This document shows positions 44,288-52,883 of a stretch of 64,000 nucleotides of DNA, one piece after another; position 1 is the first letter of the stretch; each line of letters opens with the position of its first letter. Made by a program: the position numbers and the translations under genes. The notes below the pieces were generated by a model, which saw only the letters and a program-made list of their open reading frames with translations, was not told the DNA's origin and did no database searches. Location: positions 62,001 to 126,000 of the forward strand of contig JACNKX010000106.1 in NCBI GenBank assembly GCA_014381825.1, given 5' to 3'. This DNA is from Planctomycetota bacterium (GTDB taxonomy: Bacteria > Planctomycetota > Planctomycetia > Pirellulales > Pirellulaceae).

Positions 44288-46126
44288 TCAACGAATGAAC
44301 TTCATCTGTCCAAAATTTGGAATGAACGCATAATTCCCGGTCATTCGAGACAACGTCGGCGATGGCGGGCGCCAACCATGTGGCCAATAGACGACCAACG
44401 CTTTTCCAATCAACAACTCACGCTTCACATATGGTGGGGGACTGTGATATCCAGTCTCGTGACTGCCGCCGTCTGACCACAAGCGAGCGTCTTTGCTCTG
44501 CGGGCTGTTGTCACCGAGTGGGAAGAATTGGTCTTCATCCAATGTGAACTCAACGGTACGGCGATCCCGGAAAACTGTCGTCTCCCCCCAGATCCGCGGG
44601 TCGTAGATCACTTCATACAGTTCGTCGTTCCAGATGTTTCGCACGTACTCCGTTTGATAGCGGGCGTCTGACTCTTGCGCAAGGTAATAAATATCGCGTA
44701 AGACTCGCAAGTTACGGACCGTGAGATTTACATTCTTTCCACCGATTCCAACAGGAGCCATGTCGCCCGAATCTTCCGGACTCCACTTCGGCACAACATC
44801 GGCGAGTGGCTGGTAACTCGTTGGGCCGTCGAAGTCAACGAGCTTGTCGTTGATCCAAAGTAGAACTTGATCATCGCAGTTCGACAGGCGAATATCGTGG
44901 GAACCCTGCCCATTCACGGACGTTGCAGCTGTCCGAATGCTCTTGCCATCTTCAAACGTCTGTTCCACGCCATCAAAGTCTTTGATTGACAATTCAGCTT
45001 TGCCGCTGGCAACATCAATCCGACAGATGTAATGCGTCCCACCCTCAACGATATCGAGCAGTAGCTCGCCTTGATCGCTTTGGACGTCGACGTTCGCCTC
45101 GAACGCCAAATCTCCAACCCAAGCACTGCCGGTCTCATGGCCGCCGGCTCGGGCATCGTTGTACGAATAGTAATCGACAATCAGCGCACCTTCCGTATCG
45201 TCGAGCCACTGCGGACGAAATCCAGCTTCGATCGCTCCCCAGTCTGCGGGACGCGGTGCCAAGTGGCGGTAACGCAACCAGGTATCGTCGGCCCCACTTT
45301 GCACGATATAGTCGCGCTCGTCCGCCGTTTGACGCCATTGGTGATCTTCGCTAACGCTCGATGCCGACTGCCACCGCGACGGCCAAGCGAGGGCCTTGAG
45401 AGCCGGAGCGACGTGATTCGAATCATCAACTAGATGCATCATCGCCTTCAACTTAGATGGCGACTTTCGCACGATGGATGCTCGCCCGTCCGCGTCGACG
45501 GTGTGAATGTCCCCGTGCCGAATGCGGAGCGTCTCGCCGGGTAATCCGACGAGTCGCTTAATATAGTTCTGCTTCGCGTTGCCAGGATATTTGAAGACGA
45601 TGATGTCCCAACGCTCTGGCTCGTGCAGCTGATAAGCGAACTTGCTGACGAGAATCCGATCGCCGTTGAACGACCTTTCATTCGGATTGACGGTCTTATC
45701 CAACGGCAGGGCGAAATTACAGATCGGACAGCAAGTGACGGTTACTTCGCCACGGGCGTGACCGTCCTCGACGTTTTCCATACTCGCGCCGGTGTTGTAC
45801 TCGAAGTCACACTGTGGACAAACGATATCCATGTGCCGACCGCGCAGCGTAGGAGCCATCGAACCGGTCGGAATTACAAAGGCTTCGGCGACAAACCCGC
45901 GAAACAGGAACGCGAGGATAATCGCCACCGCGATCGACTCGACCGTCTCGCGACTGGCGCTTGGATTGTTGGCGTCCTTCGGTCGTCGCCTACCTGCAAA
46001 AATTGATGCGGCTGTTGCGACCGCCGACTCGACGGCATCCTGCCCTGCATGGCGTCCCTTGACCGAGACACCCTGACGGGGCCGACGACGGGACGGGTCA
46101 TTCGATTCTTTGTTCTTAGCGTTCAC
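44288..46126 (-). CDS. lepB: Signal peptidase I with zinc-ribbon and jelly-roll-like insertion
   Basis: 612 residues from GTG 46126; the longer frame needs a TTG at 46186 and no convincing RBS is seen at either, so the start is uncertain. Catalytic Ser89 lies in FVIPTGSMAPTL after a membrane segment (AVAIILAFLFRGFVAEAF), catalytic Lys190 in NYIKRLVGLPGE, and box E GDNSPQSKDARLW near 538. Between Ser and Lys a zinc ribbon (CPQC 103-106, CCPIC 132-136) is inserted; between Lys and box E lie roughly 280 extra residues, including a beta-rich part (YWVG-like WVGDLAFEANVDV...GELLLDIVEGG...VNLTVRNLRVLRDIYY) resembling a concanavalin/LamG jelly roll. It removes signal peptides at the membrane outer face. 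Paralogue of the next gene. Confidence 0.92.
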   Translation of the reverse strand: MNAKNKESNDPSRRRPRQGVSVKGRHAGQDAVESAVATAASIFAGRRRPKDANNPSASRETVESIAVAIILAFLFRGFVAEAFVIPTGSMAPTLRGRHMDIVCPQCDFEYNTGASMENVEDGHARGEVTVTCCPICNFALPLDKTVNPNERSFNGDRILVSKFAYQLHEPERWDIIVFKYPGNAKQNYIKRLVGLPGETLRIRHGDIHTVDADGRASIVRKSPSKLKAMMHLVDDSNHVAPALKALAWPSRWQSASSVSEDHQWRQTADERDYIVQSGADDTWLRYRHLAPRPADWGAIEAGFRPQWLDDTEGALIVDYYSYNDARAGGHETGSAWVGDLAFEANVDVQSDQGELLLDIVEGGTHYICRIDVASGKAELSIKDFDGVEQTFEDGKSIRTAATSVNGQGSHDIRLSNCDDQVLLWINDKLVDFDGPTSYQPLADVVPKWSPEDSGDMAPVGIGGKNVNLTVRNLRVLRDIYYLAQESDARYQTEYVRNIWNDELYEVIYDPRIWGETTVFRDRRTVEFTLDEDQFFPLGDNSPQSKDARLWSDGGSHETGYHSPPPYVKRELLIGKALVVYWPHGWRPPSPTLSRMTGNYAFIPNFGQMKFIR

Positions 46127-46290
46127 AGATACTACTTTGTGGGTGGTGCGGTTAAACCGATGCGGCTGAGGTAAGAGCTGAAACAATTACTTCGTGGGCG
46201 GTTCAGCGTTATTCGACATAAGGTGTGAAAATATAGCCGAAAAAGCCAGTTCGTCCTACTTCGATTCAATTCTATGATGGGGAAATCACG

Positions 46291-47592
46291 CTAACGTCGT
46301 GGCATCAACACCTTGCCAATCACCAGTTCGCGATGTAGTTCAGGCTCTGGCCAATGACGACTATCGTTGGACAACGGTGAATTGTCACCAAGTACTAAGA
46401 ACTCCTCGACACCGAGCCGAGTACGACCTGTCCAAGCCCAATCACCTCGAATCGGGTTTAAGTGGTGAATGTCGCGATACACTCGAACGTTCGATACCGA
46501 GCAATCGCCGCGTCTGGCAGCAATGCCCAGCGGACGGGAAGTCGGCTGTAGCGGAACGGCAAGCGGCAAATACTCGTGACGAATCAACGTCTCGCCAGAA
46601 ACCGCGACCAGAATCTGATCGTCGATCGCACCCAACTCGATCGTTACGCGTTGCAGGTCAATATAGTTCGGGATAACGACTCGATCCAGGAGATCTTCGC
46701 CGCGCGACAGAGCAACCGAGCGAGTCTTCGCAGAGAGAAGCATCATGAAGCTCGCCCAACCGTCGTGAATCAGGAACGCGGCCTCGCCATCTTCAGCGAC
46801 AGTCAGCTCACACGACAGAAGCAGGTCGGTGACTTCATGCAACTCGCGCGAGAGCCCTTGATTGTAAGCGTAATTATCCGTGATAGGCGACTCTTCGGTT
46901 CTTGAATTCGGCGACGTATAACATCGCCAGTGGCGATACATCAACCAGTCGCTCGTCGTTGTTGCGGAAATCGCGGGAGTACAGCGATAGCCTTCATTCG
47001 TCGGTCGCCAATCAGTCGCGGCATCTTCACCCTGCCATCGCGGCGGTAATCGAGATGCGTCGCCGAGGCGGAATGCATCGTCATACACCAGCGTTGCCAG
47101 CTTCTTCGTTTCTTCGAGCGACTTGCGATGCAACTGACCGTCGACGAATAACTCACCCCGACGAATCGCAACCACTTCGCCAGGGAGTCCCATCACCCGC
47201 TTGACCGCTAGCTGAGCCTGGTTCGTCGGATCGACGAACGCGACGACGTCGCCACGTTGCGGCAGATGCCGAAAGTAGGCCCAACGATCGATGACGACCC
47301 GATCACCATCGCGCAGCATCAGGCTCGACAGATCATTTCTCTCGAACCCACAATTAGGACAAGTCGCCATTTGAAGTGGCGAGTCGGCGTCGATGCCGCA
47401 CCGAAACGCAAAGCCACACTCCGCACAGGTGACGAGACGGTGCGGCCCCAAAAGCTGTTCGGCCATTGATCCACTGGCCACTCGAACAGGCACGATAACG
47501 CCTTGATACCGAAGCACAATCGCCACGCCCATCGCGATCAGAATCGAAACAGGAACTAGCCAAACCAGCCGGCGTCGCTTTTTGCCAGTCAC
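46291..47592 (-). CDS. Second signal peptidase I with zinc ribbon and jelly-roll-like insertion
   Basis: 433 residues from GTG 47592, the in-frame one of three GTGs within a tandem repeat. An N-terminal membrane anchor (WLVPVSILIAMGVAIVLRYQ) precedes catalytic Ser42 (VASGSMAEQL); Lys131 is in LAVKRVMGLPGE; box E is GDNSPLSNDSRHW near 402. Zinc-ribbon cysteines C56, C59, C78 and C81 (CAECG, CPNCG) lie between Ser and Lys. About 205 extra residues between Lys and box E resemble the jelly-roll part of the neighbouring peptidase, ending SVSNVRVYRDIHHLNP. All catalytic residues are kept, so it is probably active. It follows lepA, 24 bases after its stop, as lepB follows lepA in E. coli. Confidence 0.92.
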   Translation of the reverse strand: MTGKKRRRLVWLVPVSILIAMGVAIVLRYQGVIVPVRVASGSMAEQLLGPHRLVTCAECGFAFRCGIDADSPLQMATCPNCGFERNDLSSLMLRDGDRVVIDRWAYFRHLPQRGDVVAFVDPTNQAQLAVKRVMGLPGEVVAIRRGELFVDGQLHRKSLEETKKLATLVYDDAFRLGDASRLPPRWQGEDAATDWRPTNEGYRCTPAISATTTSDWLMYRHWRCYTSPNSRTEESPITDNYAYNQGLSRELHEVTDLLLSCELTVAEDGEAAFLIHDGWASFMMLLSAKTRSVALSRGEDLLDRVVIPNYIDLQRVTIELGAIDDQILVAVSGETLIRHEYLPLAVPLQPTSRPLGIAARRGDCSVSNVRVYRDIHHLNPIRGDWAWTGRTRLGVEEFLVLGDNSPLSNDSRHWPEPELHRELVIGKVLMPRR

Positions 47593-47625
47593 TTTTTGCC
47601 AGTCACTTTTTGCCAGTCACTTTTT
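47578..47625. repeat. 14-bp tandem repeat at the lepA / signal peptidase junction
   Basis: CTTTTTGCCAGTCA is repeated three times (47578-47591, 47592-47605, 47606-47619) plus a fourth partial copy to 47625. On the minus strand each junction reads GTGACTGGCAAAAA. The first copy read on that strand contains the lepA stop TGA (47617-47619); the third supplies the GTG start of the signal peptidase (47590-47592). Because 14 is not a multiple of 3, each GTG lies in a different frame. Confidence 0.92.
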
Positions 47626-49440
47626 ATTGCCTTCGCCGGTGTCCAGCACAGCCATGAATGCCTTCTGTGGAATGTCGACACTGCCAATCGATTTCATCCG
47701 TTTCTTGCCCTCTTTCTGCTTTGCCCACAGCTTGCGTTTCCGGCTGATGTCACCACCGTAGCATTTGGCCGTAACGTTCTTTCTCAATGCAGAGACGGTT
47801 TCGCGGGCGATGACACGCGTCCCGATAGCTGCTTGAACCGCAACCTCGAACATGTGGCGTTCAATTTCCTTCTTCAGAGTCTTGACGACCGCGCGGCCGC
47901 GCCGATCAGCATCGCCCTTGTTGCAAATGAAGCTGAGCGCGTCGACTCGATTTCCGTTAACTAGTATATCGAGCCGAGCGAGGTCAGCCGGAAAGTAGCC
48001 GATCACCTCGTAGTTCATCGTGCCGTAACCGCGTGTCACGCTCTTCAGCTTGTCGTGCAAGTCGTAGATCACTTCGGCAAGCGGCAACTCGTAGGTCAGC
48101 ATCGTCCGCGTCGGAGACAAATATTCCTGACCATTCAGCACCCCGCGCCGATCTTGGCAAAGCTTCATCACCGGCCCGATGTACTCAGTCGGTTGGATCA
48201 AGCTGACTCGGACAATCGGCTGACGAAACTCTTCGATTTCGCCGGCGTCCGGTACTTCCTGCGGACGATGGATCTGCAGTGTCTCGCCTCGTTTCGTGAC
48301 GATTTCGTATGTCACATTCGGAGCTGTCTGAACGAGGTCGATGTCCGACTCTTGCTCCAAACGCTGTTGTATGATCTCCATATGCAGCAGCCCTAGGAAT
48401 CCACATCGAAATCCGAAGCCTAATGCCTCGCTCGTTTCCGCCTCGAACTCGAAGCTGGGATCATTGATCGCCAGTTTCGTCAATGCATCTCGCAGCTCAG
48501 TGAAGTCCTGTCCATCGGACGGATACAATCCGCAGTAAACCATTCGCTGAGGTGGTTTGTATCCGGGCAATGCCGGCGCAGCGTTGTCGCCGGGCAAACT
48601 GATCGTGTCTCCGATATGTACATCGTCGATCGACTTGATGTTGCAGACGAGGTAACCGACTTGTCCTGCTCGCAGCTCTTCGCAAGCTCGTTGTTGCGGC
48701 GCGAACTGGCCCAACTCCATGACCTCGTGTGTCGACTCGCCTTTCAGGAAACGAATCTTCTGTCCCTTCCGGACGACACCGTCCATGATTCGCACGTAGG
48801 TGATCGCACCGCGGTAGTCATCATAATGTGAGTCGAAGACCATCGCCTGTAGTGGCTTCGAAGGGTCGCCGCTCGGCGGCGGAATCTGATCGATGATTGC
48901 GTCAAGTAACTCACCGATGCCGATACCCGCTTTTGCGCTCACGCGAACGATCGCCTCTTGCTCGACGGCCAGTGAGTGCTCCATCTCTTCGGCAACTTCG
49001 TCGGGGCGAGCATGCGACAGATCAATTTTGTTAATCACGGGAACAACCGCCAGATTATGTTCCATTGCAGCAAAGCCGTTGGCAACAGTTTGGGCCTCGA
49101 CGCCTTGAAAGGCATCCACTAGCAGTAACGCACCCTCACAACAGGTCAGCGAACGCGACACCTCGTAATGAAAGTCGACATGCCCAGGTGTGTCGATCAG
49201 ATTCAACTCGTAGGTTTTGCCGTCCCGATCGTAGTACAGCACAACCGCGCGAGCTTTGATCGTGATTCCTCGCTCGCGTTCCAATTCCATATCGTCAAGT
49301 AACTGCTGTTTCATTTCCCGCGAGCTAACCGTACCGGTCTGTTCGAGTAACCGATCAGCCAACGTACTCTTGCCATGGTCGATGTGAGCCACGATGCAAA
49401 AATTGCGTATATTCTCTTGTGGAACTTTTGGAACAGCCAT
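47617..49440 (-). CDS. lepA: Elongation factor 4 (LepA), translational GTPase
   Basis: 607 residues. LepA acts on ribosomes, back-translocating or aiding elongation and initiation. G1 AHIDHGKST, DTPGHVDF and NKIDLSHA are the GTPase motifs; TIKARAV is the switch I region, and the C-terminal domain (GTMNYEVIGY, CYGGDISRKRKLWAKQKEGKKRMK) is LepA-specific. It heads the minus-strand series with two signal peptidases and lptB; its last bases lie in the tandem repeat that also makes the next start. The lepA-lepB order is known from E. coli. Confidence 0.97.
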   Translation of the reverse strand: MAVPKVPQENIRNFCIVAHIDHGKSTLADRLLEQTGTVSSREMKQQLLDDMELERERGITIKARAVVLYYDRDGKTYELNLIDTPGHVDFHYEVSRSLTCCEGALLLVDAFQGVEAQTVANGFAAMEHNLAVVPVINKIDLSHARPDEVAEEMEHSLAVEQEAIVRVSAKAGIGIGELLDAIIDQIPPPSGDPSKPLQAMVFDSHYDDYRGAITYVRIMDGVVRKGQKIRFLKGESTHEVMELGQFAPQQRACEELRAGQVGYLVCNIKSIDDVHIGDTISLPGDNAAPALPGYKPPQRMVYCGLYPSDGQDFTELRDALTKLAINDPSFEFEAETSEALGFGFRCGFLGLLHMEIIQQRLEQESDIDLVQTAPNVTYEIVTKRGETLQIHRPQEVPDAGEIEEFRQPIVRVSLIQPTEYIGPVMKLCQDRRGVLNGQEYLSPTRTMLTYELPLAEVIYDLHDKLKSVTRGYGTMNYEVIGYFPADLARLDILVNGNRVDALSFICNKGDADRRGRAVVKTLKKEIERHMFEVAVQAAIGTRVIARETVSALRKNVTAKCYGGDISRKRKLWAKQKEGKKRMKSIGSVDIPQKAFMAVLDTGEGNKK

Positions 49441-49760
49441 CGATAGTTGTCAGTTCGGTGCTGGGCTCAGTTAACAAAAGAATCGCTGTTAAATCGTCGA
49501 GATGCTTCGAAAGATACGACGTTGGTGTGGTCTCGCGGGCCGATCACGCGACAGGCGACGTAACGGGCGCGGAGGGAGGGGCGGCAGCAAGCCTCTTATA
49601 ATACTACGCCGCTGTGGATTTGAGGTAGGCCGGTTCGCCGGGGCATGTTCAATCGTCCGGCAGGACCGGCGATAGGCTACGAATGACCGCCCGGCGGAAT
49701 CGTGAAGTTCCTTCGCTTCAAAGATGGTAGCAGTACACCGATCACGTTAAAGTGTTCAAC
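49441..49760. other. Divergent intergenic region, no gene seen
   Basis: 320 bases between the lepA start and the carboxypeptidase start. It holds a TATAAT (49597-49602) without a matching -35 element at the right distance and a GC-rich stretch (CCGGCAGGACCGGCG). No structured RNA or repeat is evident. Confidence 0.5.
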
Positions 49761-51008
49761 ATGAATTTCCGCCTTCACTGTCAGCCGATCGACATACCCG
49801 TTTTAAAGACGATATTCATGCTATTCTCGGCTATCCAGCTTTTCAGCGTCCTGGGGGCAGCACCTCCGGACCCAGTGTCGAAATTGGCTGTCGAAACGAG
49901 TTTTCCAAGCGGCAGCGGTAAAGTGCTTGAAATCGGGCAAGCCGCGAGAATCATTAAAATCGAGCCCACCGAGTACGAATCGCGAGGATGGGCGTGTTGG
50001 TGGTACATCCGCGTAACGGGGATAGAACCAGGCGAATCGATCACGCTTGAGGTGGGGCCAGAGCCTTGGGCGACGCCCCGCCAAGCGGCGTTTAGCACCG
50101 ACAATCGGATTTGGCAGCAAACTTCTCCCGGACAACGCTCTGGCCGATCAATCAGATATCAGCAAACTGTCGATGCACCGATCGCCTGGTTCGCCTGGGG
50201 ACCACCCTTTACAGTCGCTGATGCGACGGAGCTAGCGCAGTGGGCCAAGATGACCGGCGACGGCGTCAGCGAATTCTCGTTGTGCGAAACTCGCGGCGAG
50301 CGAGTGGTTCCTGCCATACGGGTACAGCCGCAATCAACAACGCCAAAATCAGCGATTTGGGTGCAAGCTAGGCAACACGCGTGGGAGGCTGGATCTAGCT
50401 GGGTATGCCGAGGATTTGTCGAGTGGCTAGTCTCCGACGATCCACGTGCTGTAAGCCTAAGGTCCGACACCATCATTACAGTCGTCCCGATTATGGACGT
50501 CGACAATGTTGCGATCGGTGCTGGTGGCAAAAACCAGATACCGCACGATCACAATCGTGATTGGAGCGAACAGCCACACTGGCGATCCGTTGCCGGGGCA
50601 ATGAAAGGTCTGCGCGGGTTAGACGCAGCAGGGAAACTCGATCTGTTTGTCGACTTGCATAATCCCGGAGCGAACACTACGCGCCCTTTTTACTACATCC
50701 CGCCCCGTAAAGTCATGACCGACTTGCGACAACGCAATCTAGATCGATTCCTTGCCGCAAGCCGAATCGAAATGACCGGACCGTTGCAATTCGTCGGCGA
50801 GACTCGTGAGTCAGGACCCGGATATGACGCGGGTTGGAAGCAGATCAGCAAGAATTGGGTGACGCTGCACACACGCGATCACGTTGTTGCGACGACCCTG
50901 GAAACGGCCTGGAACACTCCCAATAGCAACACAGTTGGATACAAAACTGTCGGCAAGCAGTTAGGTTTAGCGATCGAACGTTACTTGCAACTCAATCCGA
51001 AGAAGTGA
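49761..51008 (+). CDS. M14-family zinc carboxypeptidase, secreted
   Basis: 415 residues from ATG 49761 (a GTG 9 bases earlier is also possible; an internal ATG at 49818 also precedes the hydrophobic leader). Signal-like MLFSAIQLFSVLGAAP. The N-terminal beta-rich domain (WWYIRVTGIEPGESITLEVG) resembles the region preceding the catalytic domain in cytosolic carboxypeptidase-like (M14D) enzymes. Zinc site: HAWE (H206, E209) and DLHNPG (H300); HDHNRDW carries substrate-binding residues, and TLETAWN near the end supplies the general-base Glu. It probably trims C-terminal residues of peptides in the periplasm; specificity unknown. Confidence 0.88.
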   Translation: MNFRLHCQPIDIPVLKTIFMLFSAIQLFSVLGAAPPDPVSKLAVETSFPSGSGKVLEIGQAARIIKIEPTEYESRGWACWWYIRVTGIEPGESITLEVGPEPWATPRQAAFSTDNRIWQQTSPGQRSGRSIRYQQTVDAPIAWFAWGPPFTVADATELAQWAKMTGDGVSEFSLCETRGERVVPAIRVQPQSTTPKSAIWVQARQHAWEAGSSWVCRGFVEWLVSDDPRAVSLRSDTIITVVPIMDVDNVAIGAGGKNQIPHDHNRDWSEQPHWRSVAGAMKGLRGLDAAGKLDLFVDLHNPGANTTRPFYYIPPRKVMTDLRQRNLDRFLAASRIEMTGPLQFVGETRESGPGYDAGWKQISKNWVTLHTRDHVVATTLETAWNTPNSNTVGYKTVGKQLGLAIERYLQLNPKK

Positions 51009-51026
51009 CCGAACAAGAAATGAAAC

Positions 51027-51052
51027 CGAGTCAGCGAAATCGCTGACCCGGC
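51027..51052. terminator. Hairpin between convergent genes
   Basis: GTCAGCGA (51031-51038) pairs with TCGCTGAC (51041-51048) across a 2-base loop, extended by CCG/CGG around one mismatch. It lies 19 bases after the plus-strand stop (51008) and 33 bases after the minus-strand stop (51086), so it could terminate both; T-runs are weak. Confidence 0.55.
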
Positions 51053-51085
51053 GACAAAATCCCACATTGGGGTAGAGGTGGTGCT

Positions 51086-52333
51086 CTAGTAGCGAGCCTC
51101 GAAGCGACCTACGAGCCCATCAAACGTCATGGTCGAATCCATGCCGATGAAATTGTTCGTGTGAACAGCTTCGATCCACTCGTCAGTCTGGACCGTGTTC
51201 GTCCAGGCACTGAACATGTAACCGGCGTTTAAGCGATAGTTACCGCAGCGACTAACTCGTGAGATCCCCAGTTCAAGGTCCCAGATCGTAACGATACGAC
51301 CAGCTTCCCAGCCTGTGTCGATCACGCGAGTATCATAACTCTGACTTTGATCGAAGTCCGCAGAAAACTGACCGGGAAGCAAGCTGCCGCCAAAGTTGGC
51401 GTAACCAAGCCATTGGCCGCCCAATGACATCTCGCCATCGATTCCGAACTTAACGCCCACACCGTTGAAATCGATATCGGTCGCAACGGTTTCTGTGCCG
51501 GTCCCAGCAAAGTCGACCTGCATCCGTTGCTCCTGCTGTGCAGCACGAACACCGAGAACCCATCCGATCCTCAAATCACAATCGTTATAGAACAGCTTTC
51601 GCACATCAACATCAACCATGTCGAATGAGATGTCGTACTGGCCATCGGCTTGTGTAAAGTCTTGAGCCGCAGTGGCCGTTGAAGGATGTGAGACCAACGA
51701 GTGGACGACCCACGCTGGATTGCCTCCCCTGAGTGTTTGGTCGCTTGTCCCGCTCTCGTACATCGTATACTCAGCTGAGATTCGCGTGCAATCGTCGATG
51801 TTTCTGTTGAACCCAGCGCGAAATGAAGGCTGGAAATCCATGTCCAACACTCCAATTGGAGCAACCTGGACGCGTGGTGCATTCCCGGGCGGAATGATCG
51901 GCCCGTCAATCGGAACTGCATAAGCCACCTCTGCGTCCCGGGCGCGAAGGTAAAGGAACTCGCCGTAGAACTCCCAGTCGTGGCTTGCACCACCCTTCCC
52001 TTTACCACCCTTCGAGCAGTTGTCACAACCACCGCCACATCCCTTGCCATCACAGTCAGATTGATATCCAACCGGAATGACCTGCGAGGGTTGACCCATC
52101 GCCGCGGAAGCGGGAATGAAGGCCGCCGGTGCGCCAAATGGCGAGGCTTGCGCGAATCCAGCAGGCATCATCGGTGAGCCTGGCATCATCGCTTGCTGGC
52201 CCATCGGCATCATGCCGCCTGGGCCTTGGAAACCGTATCCAGGTGCTTGACCCGGATACTGAGCGTTGAGGCTTTGCCCGCCGAGACATATCACGGCGGC
52301 CGCAGCCAGCGAAAAGAAGAAACGTGTTTTCAT
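51086..52333 (-). CDS. Lpg1974-type outer-membrane pore protein
   Basis: 415 residues from ATG 52333 (a frame to 52402 has no leader). Signal peptide KTRFFFSLAAAAVICLGG. A Gly/Met/Pro-rich segment (GGMMPMGQQAMMPGSPMMPAG) and a Gly/Cys-rich GKGCGGGCDNCSKGGKGKGG precede HDWEFYGEFLYLRARDAEVAYAV, the entry of the Lpg1974 (Legionella major outer-membrane protein) barrel family. The protein ends LVGRFEARY, a barrel-type aromatic terminus. The Gly/Met/Cys-rich linker could bind metals, but this is speculative. Confidence 0.87.
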   Translation of the reverse strand: MKTRFFFSLAAAAVICLGGQSLNAQYPGQAPGYGFQGPGGMMPMGQQAMMPGSPMMPAGFAQASPFGAPAAFIPASAAMGQPSQVIPVGYQSDCDGKGCGGGCDNCSKGGKGKGGASHDWEFYGEFLYLRARDAEVAYAVPIDGPIIPPGNAPRVQVAPIGVLDMDFQPSFRAGFNRNIDDCTRISAEYTMYESGTSDQTLRGGNPAWVVHSLVSHPSTATAAQDFTQADGQYDISFDMVDVDVRKLFYNDCDLRIGWVLGVRAAQQEQRMQVDFAGTGTETVATDIDFNGVGVKFGIDGEMSLGGQWLGYANFGGSLLPGQFSADFDQSQSYDTRVIDTGWEAGRIVTIWDLELGISRVSRCGNYRLNAGYMFSAWTNTVQTDEWIEAVHTNNFIGMDSTMTFDGLVGRFEARY

Positions 52334-52883
52334 GGAAACATCCCCCAATGTGAATTTGCCTGATAATCCAATCGACCGGTCTGAGTGGCAAATCGAGATC
52401 AATTAGCATCGTCCGCAAAGTCTATACATCCACCCAAGTCCTCCCTGACCTCCCATGTTTTCACGCAGTCGCTTAGCACAAGGAGCTCAAAGACAATCGT
52501 GCGCGTTCGATTTCTGTGTTGTCATTTGCATCAATCAGAAGCGGGATGCGTCAAATAACGGACAAAACACGCCAAGCAACGAACTCGGCACGAATGGCAT
52601 TGAACGGCGTGGCTTCGCGCGTCGATTCGTGATTGCACTACTCATCGCTCATCCCCAGATGATGGCGGAATCAGCGGAACTGATCTCGTAGAGATTCAAG
52701 CAAGACGGGACATGGACTGCGGAAATTCCCAGTAGCTTTATTCTTTCAGCTTCGAGCTGGTGACTCGCTCCAGCGACAGCGAGCGCGCCGTTTGAGTTCG
52801 CACCACTCCTATCAAGACTGCTCCAAAACGCGACAATGCCCTTCATCGCGAGCGACGGAGCGATCGGAATAAACTACTGTCCG
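52334..52883. other. 550-base divergent intergenic region
   Basis: Lies between the outer-membrane protein start and the inositol monophosphatase start. I see no gene, RNA or repeat in it. A 78-codon frame at 52455-52691 has no RBS, leader or recognisable sequence and is not called. Promoters of both flanking genes must lie here. Confidence 0.5.

Noticed and set aside
47578-47625. Tandem repeat as a CRISPR-like array
   Set aside because: Units are contiguous without spacers and overlap two coding sequences.
49597-49602. TATAAT as promoter of the carboxypeptidase gene
   Set aside because: No -35 element at 16-18 bases upstream and the site is 159 bases from the start.
52455-52691. 78-codon frame in the large gap before suhB
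   Set aside because: No RBS, no signal peptide, no family resemblance, and composition like non-coding DNA.
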